Shown: positions 1-8,090 of the stretch, piece after piece
Position numbering within the stretch: the stretch's first letter is position 1
Layout: each line of letters starts with the position of its first letter
Assembly (NCBI GenBank): GCA_903928685.1
Contig: CAIYRS010000041.1
Span: 1-52,408 of the forward strand
Reading direction: 5' to 3'
Source of the DNA: an uncultured Methylococcaceae bacterium
GTDB lineage: Bacteria; Pseudomonadota; Gammaproteobacteria; Methylococcales; Methylomonadaceae
Length of the DNA stretch: 52,408 nucleotides
The notes under the pieces: generated by a model
Told to the model about the DNA's origin: nothing
What the model saw: the letters and a program-made list of their open reading frames with translations, nothing else
Database searches by the model: none
Program-made: the position numbers and the translations under genes

Positions 1-126
1 AACCTGGTTGAGCGGTTATTCCAGAAGTTAAAGCATTTCAGGCGTGTGGCCACACGCTATGAACGCTTGGCAAGGAATTATCTGGCCATGCTCTGCTTGG
101 TTTCCACGGTAATATGGCTCAATTGA
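1..126 (+). CDS. IS5-family transposase, C-terminal fragment
   Basis: Frame 1 is open from the window edge to a TGA at 124-126 and encodes 41 residues beginning NLVERLFQKLKHFRRVATRY and ending in VIWLN. This is the typical end of IS5-family (IS427-like group) DDE transposases: the last catalytic Glu sits in NLVER, followed by the K/R-rich FRRVATRYERLARNY helix. The start lies outside the window, so it cannot be said whether the full transposase is intact. I could not define the right terminal inverted repeat in the sequence after the stop. Confidence 0.85.
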   Translation, partial: NLVERLFQKLKHFRRVATRYERLARNYLAMLCLVSTVIWLN

Positions 127-317
127 GAACACCCCCTAGTTGTGTTGCATATTTGAGGTTCAGTTTAAAAAGCGTACTTATATAAAGCTCTTTCGCTTTT
201 GCGCGATGAGCTAATTTTTTACTTACACATGAAATTAGCACGATCTTTTTGTTCATGATTCCTCTTCCTTACTTTAACTAATTGCTACAGTTACACGAGT
301 TGTGCAGATAGATGACA

Positions 318-1877
318 TCAATGCCTAAAATGCCGCATCCCAGTAAACACCATCGCTATCCCATGTTCATCCGCCGCTGCGATCACTTCCGCGTCGCGCA
401 TTGATCCGCCTGGATGGATAATCGCAGTCACGCCTGCTGCTGCTGCGGCATCTATACCGTCACGGAAAGGAAAGAAAGCATCGGAGGCTAATGCTGATCC
501 TTGCACAACTAAGCCTTCATCAGCGGCTTTAATGCCCGCGATTTTTGCCGAATACACGCGGCTCATTTGGCCTGCGCCGACTCCGATGGTTTGCCCGTTT
601 TTGCAATAGACAATGGCGTTGGATTTGACGAATTTGCCGACTTTCCATGCGAATAGCATGTCTGCCATTTCTTGTTCGGTCGGGGCGCGTTGGCTGACGA
701 TTTTTAAGTCGGCGACGGTGATTTTGCCTTGGTCTTTGTCTTGCACCAGCAAACCACCTGCGACGCGTTTGAAATCTAAAGACGCGGCTTCGTGTTCTGC
801 CCACACGCCGCATTCCAACACGCGGATGTTTTGTTTGGCGGCGAGTACGGTTTTGGCGGCTTCGCTAACAACAGGCGCAATGATGACTTCCACAAATTGC
901 CGTCCGATGATTTCGGCGGCGGTGGTTTCGTCGAGTTCGCGGTTGAAGGCGATGATGCCACCGAACGCAGAAGTCGGGTCGGTTTGGTAGGCTAAGTTGT
1001 ACGCGCCTAAGTTGTCGTCGGCTTCTGCCACGCCGCAGGGGTTGGCATGTTTGACGATGACGCAGGTGGGTTTAGCGGTGAAAGCTTTCACGCATTCCAA
1101 GGCCGCATCGGCGTCGGCGATGTTGTTGTAGGATAATTCTTTACCTTGCAATTGCTTGGCGGCGGCAATAGTGCCGGACGCTGGGGCTTTTTCGCGGTAG
1201 AAGGCGGCGTTTTGGTGTGGGTTTTCGCCGTAACGCAAAGCTTGGTGGTGTTCAAATTGCAGGTTTAAGGTTTCGGGGAATTGCACATCGTTGAGGCCGC
1301 TTAAGTAGGCGGCGATTTGGGTGTCGTAGCTGGCGGTGTGGGCGAAGCATTTTACCGCTAAGTTGAAACGGGTTGCGCCGCTGAGTTGGCTGTCGCTGCC
1401 TTGCAATTCGGCAAGGATAAATCCGTAATCATCAGGATTGACTACGACGGCAACATCTGCATGGTTTTTCGCAGCGGCGCGGAGCATGGTCGGGCCGCCG
1501 ATGTCGATGTTTTCAATCGCTGTTTCAAAATCACAATCCGGTTTGGCGATGGTGGCGGCGAATGGGTACAAATTCACCACCACCATATCAATGGGTTTTA
1601 TGCCGTTTTCTGCCATGATGGCATCGTCAATACCGCGACGGCCTAAGATGCCGCCGTGGACTTTCGGATGCAGGGTTTTTACGCGTCCGTCCATCATTTC
1701 CGGGAAGCCTGTGTAGTCGGAGACTTCGGTGGCGGGGATGTTGTTTTCCGTCAGGGTTTTGTAAGTGCCGCCTGTGGACAGGATTTCGATGTTTAAGTCA
1801 GTTAATGCGCGGCAAAAATCGACAATACCGGATTTATCGGAAACGCTGATGAGCGCCCGAGTGATTTTTTTGTTCAT
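318..1877 (-). CDS. purH: Bifunctional AICAR transformylase / IMP cyclohydrolase PurH
   Basis: PurH catalyses the last two steps of de novo IMP synthesis: formylation of AICAR with 10-formyl-THF, then ring closure to IMP, in the cytoplasm. The 519-residue protein is of normal length. It has an N-terminal MGS-like cyclohydrolase domain (about residues 1-145, starting [11 protein letters not shown] and containing [13 protein letters not shown]) and a C-terminal transformylase domain carrying the [10 protein letters not shown] motif (Lys-His pair) and KSNAIVYCK. The start MNKK at 1877 is the family-typical one. It is the last gene of the minus-strand block, 150 bp after fis; transcription from the dusB-fis side is possible but not shown. 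Confidence 0.98.
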   Translation of the reverse strand: MNKKITRALISVSDKSGIVDFCRALTDLNIEILSTGGTYKTLTENNIPATEVSDYTGFPEMMDGRVKTLHPKVHGGILGRRGIDDAIMAENGIKPIDMVVVNLYPFAATIAKPDCDFETAIENIDIGGPTMLRAAAKNHADVAVVVNPDDYGFILAELQGSDSQLSGATRFNLAVKCFAHTASYDTQIAAYLSGLNDVQFPETLNLQFEHHQALRYGENPHQNAAFYREKAPASGTIAAAKQLQGKELSYNNIADADAALECVKAFTAKPTCVIVKHANPCGVAEADDNLGAYNLAYQTDPTSAFGGIIAFNRELDETTAAEIIGRQFVEVIIAPVVSEAAKTVLAAKQNIRVLECGVWAEHEAASLDFKRVAGGLLVQDKDQGKITVADLKIVSQRAPTEQEMADMLFAWKVGKFVKSNAIVYCKNGQTIGVGAGQMSRVYSAKIAGIKAADEGLVVQGSALASDAFFPFRDGIDAAAAAGVTAIIHPGGSMRDAEVIAAADEHGIAMVFTGMRHFRH

Positions 1878-2027
1878 GGTTACCTTGGTAAGGAAAGTTT
1901 GGGTGGGGGTACAGCTTAGTCGCCGTGGTTGGCGGTATTATAAACGGGGATGGCTGTTGCTAGCCATTGGTGTATCGTTGCGCTGCCGATGGTGTTTGCA
2001 CCATAAAAAGGTCGGCAAGCGCGAGGT

Positions 2028-2327
2028 TTATGACAAACCGTATTGTTCCATCTTTTTTCGCAACGTACTGCGGCTTAAGCCTAACAATTTGGCTGTTTTG
2101 GTTTGGTTGTGTCCTGAATGCGCGAGCGCCGCTTCTAATAAAGGTTTTTCGACTTCACTAATCACTAAGGCGTGCAGGTTTACCGCGTCGTGATCGCTAA
2201 GCTGGGAAAAATACGCGTCTATGCTTTGTTTAACGTAAACGGAAAAAGGGATAGCGGCTTTTAAGGTGTTTTCTGTTGAATAGCTTTCTATGCCAATTGC
2301 TTCAGCGGGATGTTCGGATGCTTCCAT
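2028..2327 (-). CDS. fis: Nucleoid-associated protein Fis
   Basis: Fis is a small homodimeric DNA-bending protein that shapes the nucleoid and activates rRNA and other promoters. The 99-residue product has the Fis fold: a variable N-terminus, a central dimerisation helix region (VNLHALVISEVEKPLLEAAL) and the C-terminal helix-turn-helix NQTKTAKLLGLSRSTLRKKM. It sits 7 bp downstream of dusB on the same strand, the classical dusB-fis operon of gammaproteobacteria. The N-terminal 30 residues differ from the enterobacterial protein, as usual outside the enterics. Confidence 0.95.
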   Translation of the reverse strand: MEASEHPAEAIGIESYSTENTLKAAIPFSVYVKQSIDAYFSQLSDHDAVNLHALVISEVEKPLLEAALAHSGHNQTKTAKLLGLSRSTLRKKMEQYGLS

Positions 2328-2334
2328 AATGTCT

Positions 2335-3303
2335 TTAGGATAAAAGATTAAAGGCGGAGTTTATCAGCGCGATTTGCTCTGATGGTTGTTGGGCTTGGTT
2401 GATGGTATTTAAGGTGTCGCGGGGGATTGCGCTAAGATGCTTGCAGTACCAACCGATGTGCTTTCGAGCCATTCTAACACCGATTTCGTTACCATAGAAA
2501 CTGTGAAGTGCGTCAAGATGTTGAATTAAAGTTTGGTGTATTTCATTGACATTTGGTTTTGTAGGTGCTTGTCCATGCAGAAAAAAATCGTTGATTTCTT
2601 TAAATAACCACGGATTGCCTTGTGCGGCCCGACCGATCATTAATGCGTCTGCGCCTGTCAATTCTAAAACCGACTTGGCTTTTTCGGGTGAGTCGATGTC
2701 GCCATTGGCGATAATGGGGATGCTAACATTTTCCTTCACCTGCTTAATGGTTTCGTACTCGGCTTGGCCTTCAAATTTACAGGCGCGGGTACGACCATGA
2801 ATAGTCAGTGCGGCAATGCCTGCTTGCTGGGCAATTTGTGCGATGCGGACGGCGTTGCGTTGGTCTTTATCCCAGCCTGTGCGGATTTTTAAGGTGACTG
2901 GAATATCCACGGCATTAACGACAGCATCTAAGATATTTTTTACCAAGGCTTCATTTTTTAACAGCGCCGAGCCAGCGGCAACCGAGCAGACTTTTTTTGC
3001 CGGGCAGCCCATGTTGATGTCGATAATATTTGCGCCTTGTTCGGCGTTGTAGCGCGCGGCTTCTGCCATTTGTTGCGGGTCAGTGCCTAAGATTTGTACC
3101 GAGCGTATGCCCGTTTCACCATGATGGTTGGCTTTTAGTTGGGTTTTATGGTGTTGGCGTAAGGCTGGGTTGGCGGCGACCATTTCCGATACCGCTAAGC
3201 CTGCGCCGAATTGTTTGCAGAGATTGCGGAACGGGCGGTCGCTGATGCCAGCCATTGGAGCTAACACTAAATTATTGCTTAGTTTGTAAGGGCCGATTTG
3301 CAT
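2335..3303 (-). CDS. dusB: tRNA-dihydrouridine synthase DusB
   Basis: DusB is an FMN-dependent enzyme that reduces uridine to dihydrouridine in tRNA. The protein starts MQIGPYKLSNNLVLAPMAG and carries the catalytic Cys in INMGCPAKKV, plus the TLKIRTGW, TIHGRTR and NGDI segments of the TIM barrel. An upstream in-frame ATG at 3390 would add 29 poorly conserved residues. The start at 3303 gives 322 residues, matching the family, so I chose it. It is the first gene of the dusB-fis operon. Two REPIN-like repeats lie upstream of it. Confidence 0.96.
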   Translation of the reverse strand: MQIGPYKLSNNLVLAPMAGISDRPFRNLCKQFGAGLAVSEMVAANPALRQHHKTQLKANHHGETGIRSVQILGTDPQQMAEAARYNAEQGANIIDINMGCPAKKVCSVAAGSALLKNEALVKNILDAVVNAVDIPVTLKIRTGWDKDQRNAVRIAQIAQQAGIAALTIHGRTRACKFEGQAEYETIKQVKENVSIPIIANGDIDSPEKAKSVLELTGADALMIGRAAQGNPWLFKEINDFFLHGQAPTKPNVNEIHQTLIQHLDALHSFYGNEIGVRMARKHIGWYCKHLSAIPRDTLNTINQAQQPSEQIALINSAFNLLS

Positions 3304-3361
3304 GGTGTGGTGTTTTGTTGCTGGGTTTTGTACGGACAGTTTTTGTCCTTGGTTACGCAGT

Positions 3362-3453
3362 ATTGTAGGGCGCATAAGCGGCAGCGTCATGCGCCAGATG
3401 GTTGAAATCCAACATGCGGTGCAATACGGCTATCGCCTATTGCACCCTACAAT
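3362..3453. repeat. REPIN-like inverted repeat, GCAATA...TATTGC family
   Basis: Two REP-like arms face each other, opening with TTGTAGGGCGCA and closing with TGCACCCTACAA. The right arm is itself an imperfect hairpin (GGTGCAATAC...TATTGCACC around GGCTATCGCC). The same arm recurs at 42680-42714 with near identity. It lies in the 343-bp gap between dusB and the Cys-rich membrane gene. Confidence 0.75.
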
Positions 3454-3507
3454 AGGTGTTTTACGGGTTGTGCTTAGTCAATGATATTTATCAGGTTAAT
3501 TTATGCC

Positions 3508-3590
3508 TGTAGGGGCGGACGGCTGTCCGCCTTTTTTAGACCCCGTATCAAATCCAGTCGCGAAAAGGCGAGCAGCCGCTCGCCCCTACG
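3508..3590. repeat. REPIN-like inverted repeat, GGCGGACGGCTGTCCGCC family
   Basis: The left arm TGTAGGGGCGGACGG-CTGTCCGCC and the right arm GGCGAGCAGCCGCTCGCCCCTACG form two facing hairpins. The outer GTAGGGGCG/CGCCCCTAC ends are complementary. It is a different sequence family from the neighbour at 3362 but has the same GTAGG...CCTAC architecture. Confidence 0.75.
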
Positions 3591-3646
3591 AAAATAATAC
3601 CGACAAGGCCAAAGCAACATTAGCTTTGGCATCGCTCACTGTTAAA

Positions 3647-4183
3647 TCAAGACTCAGATTGCTTATCGTTGTCTTCATTCCAAATTGGGTTGTTGAGGTC
3701 GCGTTCATCCAACTTGGCTGCATCTTCTGGGTAAATATGCCAGAAAGATTTATCAATCGGGGCGTTGTTGTAGGTTTCTTTTTTATCGTGACCAAACGGG
3801 CACCACCAGTTTTCTACAATTTTCACTAAATAGGCATGCCATTCAAATAAGGCGACGCTGTACGGGCAATACCATGAGCAGTTGGCAACCCAAAACCATT
3901 TGTATTTTGATAACGCAGCACGAAACGAGGGTTTCATGGTGATTTGGTTTTGGTAGTTGTAACGGTAGCTGGCGCGGTCGGGGATGTAATCACCCCAAGT
4001 TTTTAGATTTTTTGCACCCACGAATAGCAGGTGATAGTAAGTCAGATAGGCGCTTAGTATCACGAAGGGCAGGGTAAGTATGGGGATGTAGACCAGAATC
4101 ATGCCGATGGCGCGTTTCCAGACAGGTGTTTGATTATGGTTTTTACCAATTTCTACGCGGGTGCAGTTTTCACAAGCTTTCAT
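3647..4183 (-). CDS. Cys-rich membrane protein of unknown function
   Basis: I do not recognise a characterised family. The 178-residue product begins MKACENCTRVEIG, a CxxC pair at residues 4 and 7. A strongly hydrophobic stretch follows at about residues 24-58 (one long or two short membrane segments). A Trp/Tyr/Cys-rich region then carries NCSWYCPYS and NWWCPFGHDKK, and the tail is acidic. The paired Cys motifs on both sides of the membrane segment suggest metal or redox binding. The gene starts inside the stop of the small metal-binding gene at 4180-4371 (ATGA overlap), so the two are translationally coupled and probably act together. Function is inferred only from this context. Confidence 0.8.
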   Translation of the reverse strand: MKACENCTRVEIGKNHNQTPVWKRAIGMILVYIPILTLPFVILSAYLTYYHLLFVGAKNLKTWGDYIPDRASYRYNYQNQITMKPSFRAALSKYKWFWVANCSWYCPYSVALFEWHAYLVKIVENWWCPFGHDKKETYNNAPIDKSFWHIYPEDAAKLDERDLNNPIWNEDNDKQSES

Positions 4184-4371
4184 TTTTTATTATCCTCGCT
4201 GTTAAGTGGTGGTTCGGTTGTGGTTGGTAAGCGGCCTAGCAATTCATAAATGCTGAGACAACCTGCACAGCAAAATTCTTCTAGGCCTTTTGGGGTGGTT
4301 AAATTAAATCCAGCAATTTCAACCGACTGTCCGCAGAGGGCGCAGGGCTTGGTTGGGCGGGTTTTGGACAT
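4180..4371 (-). CDS. Small metal-binding protein, cation-ATPase N-terminal-domain type
   Basis: This is a 63-residue protein with CALCGQSVE near the start and EEFCCAGCLSIYELL in the middle. The CxxCG ... CCxGC pattern is the one found in the N-terminal metal-binding domain of heavy-metal P-type ATPases (PF12156-like), here as a stand-alone protein without an ATPase. It is the first gene of a two-gene unit and overlaps the Cys-rich membrane gene by four bases. Only 14 bp separate its start codon from the repeat element at 4386, so its promoter must lie in or beyond that repeat. Confidence 0.8.
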   Translation of the reverse strand: MSKTRPTKPCALCGQSVEIAGFNLTTPKGLEEFCCAGCLSIYELLGRLPTTTEPPLNSEDNKK

Positions 4372-4385
4372 AAGCGGTTGTCATA

Positions 4386-4716
4386 TTAATAGCTGATGTT
4401 GTGCAGGAGTTTTCTGCAATTTAAAAATACAAATGATGAGTCGCTATCGCGACAGTTTTCTAATCGGGTTCTCGCACCCGAAGGCGAGCTACTTTCTTTT
4501 GCGCCGCCAAAAGCAAGTAGCCAAAGAAAAGGCGGCCCGATTGCCGCTCATGTCTTGCGCTCCTCGCATTTGTCGGGGGACGGCAGAATGGGCTTCCTGC
4601 CCATCTGCCGCCGTGCGGCATCCCTGCCGCACCCCTAACGGGCTATTCCCGACAAATACTGCGGTGCTCGACGCGGCAAACGGGAGAAAAGCGCGTTACT
4701 GCGTAACGTTGGTTTA
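4386..4716. repeat. MITE-like structured repeat, copy 1
   Basis: This is a non-coding element of about 330 bp, closely matched by the copy at 7709-8090. The left end reads TTAATAGCTGATGTTGTGCAG. The right end CTGCGTAACGTTGGTTTA is its approximate inverse complement, so the element has terminal inverted repeats. The interior holds nested hairpins: an outer stem 4568-4577/4648-4657 (ATTTGTCGGG/CCCGACAAAT), and inside it 4581-4593/4599-4610 and 4613-4620/4625-4632. No transposase is encoded. Open frames inside it are by-products of the repeat. Confidence 0.8.
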
Positions 4717-4827
4717 GGAATCGCTGAACTAATTGATTCCGATCATACTTCGACAAGCTCAGGCCGAACGGAATCAATTAGTTACCGTTCGGCCTGAGCT
4801 TGTCGAAGGCTTTATTCAGCGATTCCT
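4716..4827. repeat. Nested REP hairpin with CTTCGACAAGCTCAGG arms
   Basis: The inner arms 4748-4771 and 4785-4808 are fully complementary (CTTCGACAAGCTCAGG... and its mirror CCTGAGCTTGTCGAAG). The outer arms 4716-4728 and 4815-4827 (AGGAATCGCTGAA/TTCAGCGATTCCT) are also perfect. The element directly abuts the rlmI stop codon and the right end of repeat copy 1. It could terminate rlmI transcription, though there is no clear U-tract. A decayed right arm appears at 49731-49760. Confidence 0.8.
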
Positions 4828-6024
4828 TTATAAACTAGGCGAAACCGAGCAGAAAAAGGTTTTTAGGTATTCGGTTTCCGGTATCGCGGGATCAATGGGG
4901 TGGTCTGGCCCTTGTCCGCCGCTGGCAAAAAATGTCAGATGGCGGTCTATATGCCGTCCTGATGAGCGCAAAATCTCATGTAGGTTGTCGCGGCTGAGGT
5001 GAAAAGAGCAAGATGCAGACACCAAGATGCCATTTTTTGCCAAAACCTGCAAGGCTAAATGATTCAGTCGCCGATAGGCTTCGTAACCTTGTTTGAAGTC
5101 TTTTTTGCGTTTGATTAACGCCGGTGGATCCAGAATGATGAGGTCAAATTGTTGGTTGTCTAAACGCGCTTGTTTAAGGTATTCAAAGACATCGCTGCGG
5201 ATGAATTGGCAGTTATCGGCAACGCCGTTGAGTTGCGCGTTGCTTTGCGCTAAGGCCACTGCCGATTCTGACGCGTCCACACCGATGACTTCGCTAGCGC
5301 CTGCTTTGGCTGCCGGAATGCTCCAGCCACCCGCGTAGCAGAATAAATCCAATACCCGCAAATTGTTTGCCATGCTTGCCGCCAAAGCACGGCTGTTGCG
5401 GTGGTCGTAAAACCAGCCAGTTTTTTGTCCGTCCAGAATGTCGATGCTAAACAAGGTGTTGTTTTCTTCGATGACCAATTTTTCTGGCAAGCTGCCATAG
5501 GCGGTTTCTGATTCTAAGCTTAGGCCTTCCAATTGCCGTTGGCTATTGTCATTTTTTAAGATAATCGCTTGCGGGGCGAATAACTCAACTAAAGCATCTA
5601 GCAACGCGGCTTTGCGTACTTCCATGCCTGCGGTGGTGATTTGTACCGATAGCACATCGCCAAAGCGGTCTATCACTAAGCCCGGCAAGCCGTCGCTTTC
5701 GCCGAATACCAAGCGGTAATAGGGTTTGCTGAAACATTTTTCCCGCAACGCCAGCGCAGCACTCAGGCGTTCTTTAAAAAAATTAACGCCGCATTTGAGG
5801 TTGGCTTTCCGTGACAGCAAGCGCGCGCAGACCAAGGTTTGCGGGTTGATATAGGCGGTGCCTAGGGCTTTGCCGTCGATGCTGTGGATTTGCACTAAAT
5901 CACCGGGGGCAAATTGGTCTAAAGGCGATTTGTTGGTATCGACTTCGTTGCTGAATACCCAGAGATGGCCTCTTTTCAGGCGTTGGTCTTCGTTTTTCTT
6001 TAAAAATAAAATGGGGTGTGCCAT
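4828..6024 (-). CDS. rlmI: 23S rRNA (cytosine-5-)-methyltransferase, RlmI family
   Basis: This is a class I SAM-dependent methyltransferase of the RlmI/YccW family, which makes m5C1962 in 23S rRNA. An N-terminal PUA-like domain (RLKRGHLWVFSNEVD) is followed by a central domain and a Rossmann methyltransferase with the SAM loop VLDLFCYAGGWSIPAAKAG, the motif DLIILDPPALIK and the catalytic-Cys segment LVSASCSFHLS. I chose the start MAHPILFLKK at 6024. A longer frame to 6078 adds 18 unconserved residues that run into the upstream gene's coding end. With this start the ATG lies 1 bp beyond that gene's stop, so the genes are tightly coupled. Confidence 0.93.
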   Translation of the reverse strand: MAHPILFLKKNEDQRLKRGHLWVFSNEVDTNKSPLDQFAPGDLVQIHSIDGKALGTAYINPQTLVCARLLSRKANLKCGVNFFKERLSAALALREKCFSKPYYRLVFGESDGLPGLVIDRFGDVLSVQITTAGMEVRKAALLDALVELFAPQAIILKNDNSQRQLEGLSLESETAYGSLPEKLVIEENNTLFSIDILDGQKTGWFYDHRNSRALAASMANNLRVLDLFCYAGGWSIPAAKAGASEVIGVDASESAVALAQSNAQLNGVADNCQFIRSDVFEYLKQARLDNQQFDLIILDPPALIKRKKDFKQGYEAYRRLNHLALQVLAKNGILVSASCSFHLSRDNLHEILRSSGRHIDRHLTFFASGGQGPDHPIDPAIPETEYLKTFFCSVSPSL

Positions 6025-6025
6025 A

Positions 6026-6703
6026 TCAATAGCTAAGCTCAAGGTGATAGCCGCCAATTGGGGTGCTGGTGGCGGCAAGTTGTAAGGTGATGTCTAAAGT
6101 GGCGGCTGGGCTGAAGACGGCGGTGTTTGGGTTATGTAAGTAATCACTGGGTTTAAAAATGCGGTAAGTGAAGGTGTTGCCGCTGAAATCCAGTAAGGCC
6201 AGTTTAATTTTTGGGCAAGCTTGGATAAAAGCCGCTTCATTGACAATCGTGACTTTCAGGCGGTATTGGCTAGGGTTGATTGCCGTAAAGCTGCTTTGTA
6301 CCACGGTCAGTTCGTCAAGGTTTTGGTATGTCGGTAGCTGGCAATGCAGAAAACGGCAAAGCTTTTGCAAACGTGGACGCAGCTGTAGATTTTGGCTGAG
6401 GCGATAACTTTCAAAGTACAGGCCTTGGCTAATTAATAAGGCGATGCCGAGGTAAACGCCTGTTCGCCAATGCCGTGATGGCTTAGCGGCGGTTTGCTCC
6501 CAAGGTAACGCTTGTCCTGGATCTAAGGTTTCTGCCAGCAAAAACGGTTGCGGCGTGGGCAAATCGGGGTGGTGTTCGCTGAGCCGTTCTAAGGCATCAA
6601 AGTGGTATTGACATGCAGTGCAGTAGGCAATGCCCCGGCTTTCCCTTAGTTGCGTTACGGTCAGCGGCTGCGCTTGTTGGCAGTTGGGGCATTGCGTATA
6701 CAT
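6026..6703 (-). CDS. Zinc-ribbon DUF3426 membrane protein
   Basis: From the start MYTQCPNCQQ the protein has an N-terminal zinc ribbon (CPNC...YCTACQYHFD, MJ0042/zinc_ribbon_5 type), a linker, a single membrane segment (TGVYLGIALLISQGLYF) and a C-terminal DUF3426 domain predicted to lie in the periplasm. Such proteins commonly sit next to prmA; their biochemical role is not established. A longer frame to 6763 would add 20 residues overlapping prmA, so the 6703 start (225 residues), 1 bp past the prmA stop, is preferred. Spacing indicates a prmA-this gene-rlmI operon. Confidence 0.87.
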   Translation of the reverse strand: MYTQCPNCQQAQPLTVTQLRESRGIAYCTACQYHFDALERLSEHHPDLPTPQPFLLAETLDPGQALPWEQTAAKPSRHWRTGVYLGIALLISQGLYFESYRLSQNLQLRPRLQKLCRFLHCQLPTYQNLDELTVVQSSFTAINPSQYRLKVTIVNEAAFIQACPKIKLALLDFSGNTFTYRIFKPSDYLHNPNTAVFSPAATLDITLQLAATSTPIGGYHLELSY

Positions 6704-6704
6704 A

Positions 6705-7586
6705 TCAAGTTTTGCGGCGGCCTGATAGGCGCATCCAGTCTTCTTGTTGGCGGGGCGGGTCAAACTCGATGTGTTGTTGGTAAGCGGCCATCACGGCGTC
6801 GGTTTGTTCTGCGAGGATGCCGGATAACACCAGTTGCCCGTTTGCCACCACCAGCGCGGTAATCGCTGGCGATAGTTCTATCAAGGGTTTGGCGAGGATG
6901 TTGGCAAGTACCACATCCGCTTGTTGTGGCTGGAATTGTTCTGGCAGATAGCAGCTGATTTTATCGAGGACGTTGTTTTTTATGGCGTTATCTTGGGTGG
7001 CGGTCAGGGCTTGCGGGTCGATGTCGATGGCGTGGGCGGTTTTTGCGCCTAATAGCAAGGCGGCAATCGCTAATATGCCGGAGCCACAGCCGTAATCAAT
7101 CACGGTTTTGCCGTGTAAGTCTTGGCTTGCCAGCCATTCCAAGCACAAGGCGGTGGTCGGGTGTGTGCCTGTGCCAAAAGCTAGGCCGGGGTCTAAGGTG
7201 AGGCAGACGGTATCCGGCTCGATTTGTTCTTGGCCTGTAGGGCATACCCAGAGTTTGTCGGCAAATTTCATGGGTTGGTAAAATTCCATCCATGCCCGTT
7301 CCCACGCTTGATCTTCAATGGCTTGGTAATCCCAGGCCAGTAGGTCTTGGTGAGGGTATAGCCCGTAAACTTGGGTTTTTAGGGTTTCTGGGTCAGCGTC
7401 CAATTCATATAAGGCGATGACTTGGGTGTGTGTCCAAATTTTGGTTTCACCAATGGCGGGTTCGTACACGGGTTCGTCTTCGGCATCCATGTAAGTGACC
7501 GACACCGCGCCTTGGCTGTCGAAAAAATCGGCAAGTTGCGGGGCGAGTTGTTCGTTAGTGGTGACGGTGATTTGGTGCCAAGGCAT
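6705..7586 (-). CDS. prmA: Ribosomal protein L11 methyltransferase PrmA
   Basis: PrmA trimethylates ribosomal protein L11. The start MPWHQITVTTNEQLAPQL gives 293 residues, the same length as the E. coli enzyme; an upstream ATG at 7646 would add 20 non-conserved residues. An N-terminal L11-recognition domain is followed by a SAM-binding domain with VIDYGCGSGILAIAALLLGA, and the DPGLAFGTGTHPTT motif is present. In many gammaproteobacteria prmA follows accC directly. Here a hairpin and a 380-bp repeat element separate them, so it may need its own promoter. Confidence 0.97.
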   Translation of the reverse strand: MPWHQITVTTNEQLAPQLADFFDSQGAVSVTYMDAEDEPVYEPAIGETKIWTHTQVIALYELDADPETLKTQVYGLYPHQDLLAWDYQAIEDQAWERAWMEFYQPMKFADKLWVCPTGQEQIEPDTVCLTLDPGLAFGTGTHPTTALCLEWLASQDLHGKTVIDYGCGSGILAIAALLLGAKTAHAIDIDPQALTATQDNAIKNNVLDKISCYLPEQFQPQQADVVLANILAKPLIELSPAITALVVANGQLVLSGILAEQTDAVMAAYQQHIEFDPPRQQEDWMRLSGRRKT

Positions 7587-7641
7587 AGGCGGATAAGTCC
7601 AGAAAGCGATTGGGTTGGGGGGGAAGCCATAGTTATTAATG

Positions 7642-7681
7642 GACACAGGCCGGAAACCTTATCGGTTATCCGGCCTGTGTC
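7642..7681. terminator. GC-rich hairpin upstream of prmA
   Basis: A perfect 13-bp stem (GACACAGGCCGGA/TCCGGCCTGTGTC) with a 14-nt loop lies about 55 bp upstream of the prmA start. No U-run follows it on the minus strand; on the plus strand GTTTTTAG follows. It may be a terminator of transcription from the repeat side or an mRNA leader structure. The role is uncertain. Confidence 0.4.
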
Positions 7682-7708
7682 GGTACTTGCGTTTTTAGAA
7701 AGCTTGGA

Positions 7709-8090
7709 TTAATAACTGATGTTACGCAGATATTTCCTGCGATATAAAAACAAATAATAATGAGTCGCTATCGCGACAGTTTTGCTAATCGGGTTCTCGC
7801 ACCCGAAGGCGAGCTACTTTCTTTTGCGCCGCCTCGGCAACTGCTCCTGCGTTGCTCTACCTCCTGCATCCATGCAGTCGAAAAGCAAGTAGCCAAAGAA
7901 AAGGCGGCCCGGTTACCGCTCATGTCTTGCGCTCCTCGCATTTGTCGGGGGACGGCAGAATGGGCTTCCTGCCCATCTGCCGCCGTGCGGCATCCATGCC
8001 GCACCCCTTCGGGCTGTTCCCGACAAATACTCCGGTGCTCGACGCGGTAAACGGGAGAAAAGCGCGTTACTGCGTAACGTCAGTTAATAA
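7709..8090. repeat. MITE-like structured repeat, copy 2
   Basis: The left end TTAATAACTGATGTTACGCAG and the right end CTGCGTAACGTCAGTTAATAA are inverse complements apart from three positions, a clear terminal inverted repeat. The interior matches copy 1 at 4386-4716 except for point changes and a 47-bp insertion at 7834-7880. Differences such as ATCCCT to ATCCAT and CCCTAACGGG to CCCTTCGGG fall in hairpin loops, leaving the stems intact. The right end overlaps the last codons of accC, so the element sits exactly between accC and prmA. Confidence 0.85.
7834..7880. repeat. 47-bp module inserted in repeat copy 2
   Basis: This stretch is absent from repeat copy 1, where GCGCCGCC runs straight into AAAAGC. 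It is present in reverse complement, with a 2-base difference in length and otherwise near identity, at 15138-15185 inside an unrelated inverted repeat. It contains the short palindrome CTGCATCCATGCAG. Confidence 0.8.

Noticed and set aside
1765-2193. 142-codon plus-strand frame spanning the purH start and fis
   Set aside because: It is antisense to two well-supported genes and shows no family features.
4396-4717. Open frames of 80 and 94 codons in repeat copy 1
   Set aside because: They lie within the MITE-like repeat, are mirrored in copy 2 in shifted frames, and reflect hairpin sequence rather than a gene.
4386-8090. CRISPR-like or integron attC interpretation of the structured repeats
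   Set aside because: There are only two full copies, with no regular spacing, no cas genes and no integrase; terminal inverted repeats fit a MITE better.
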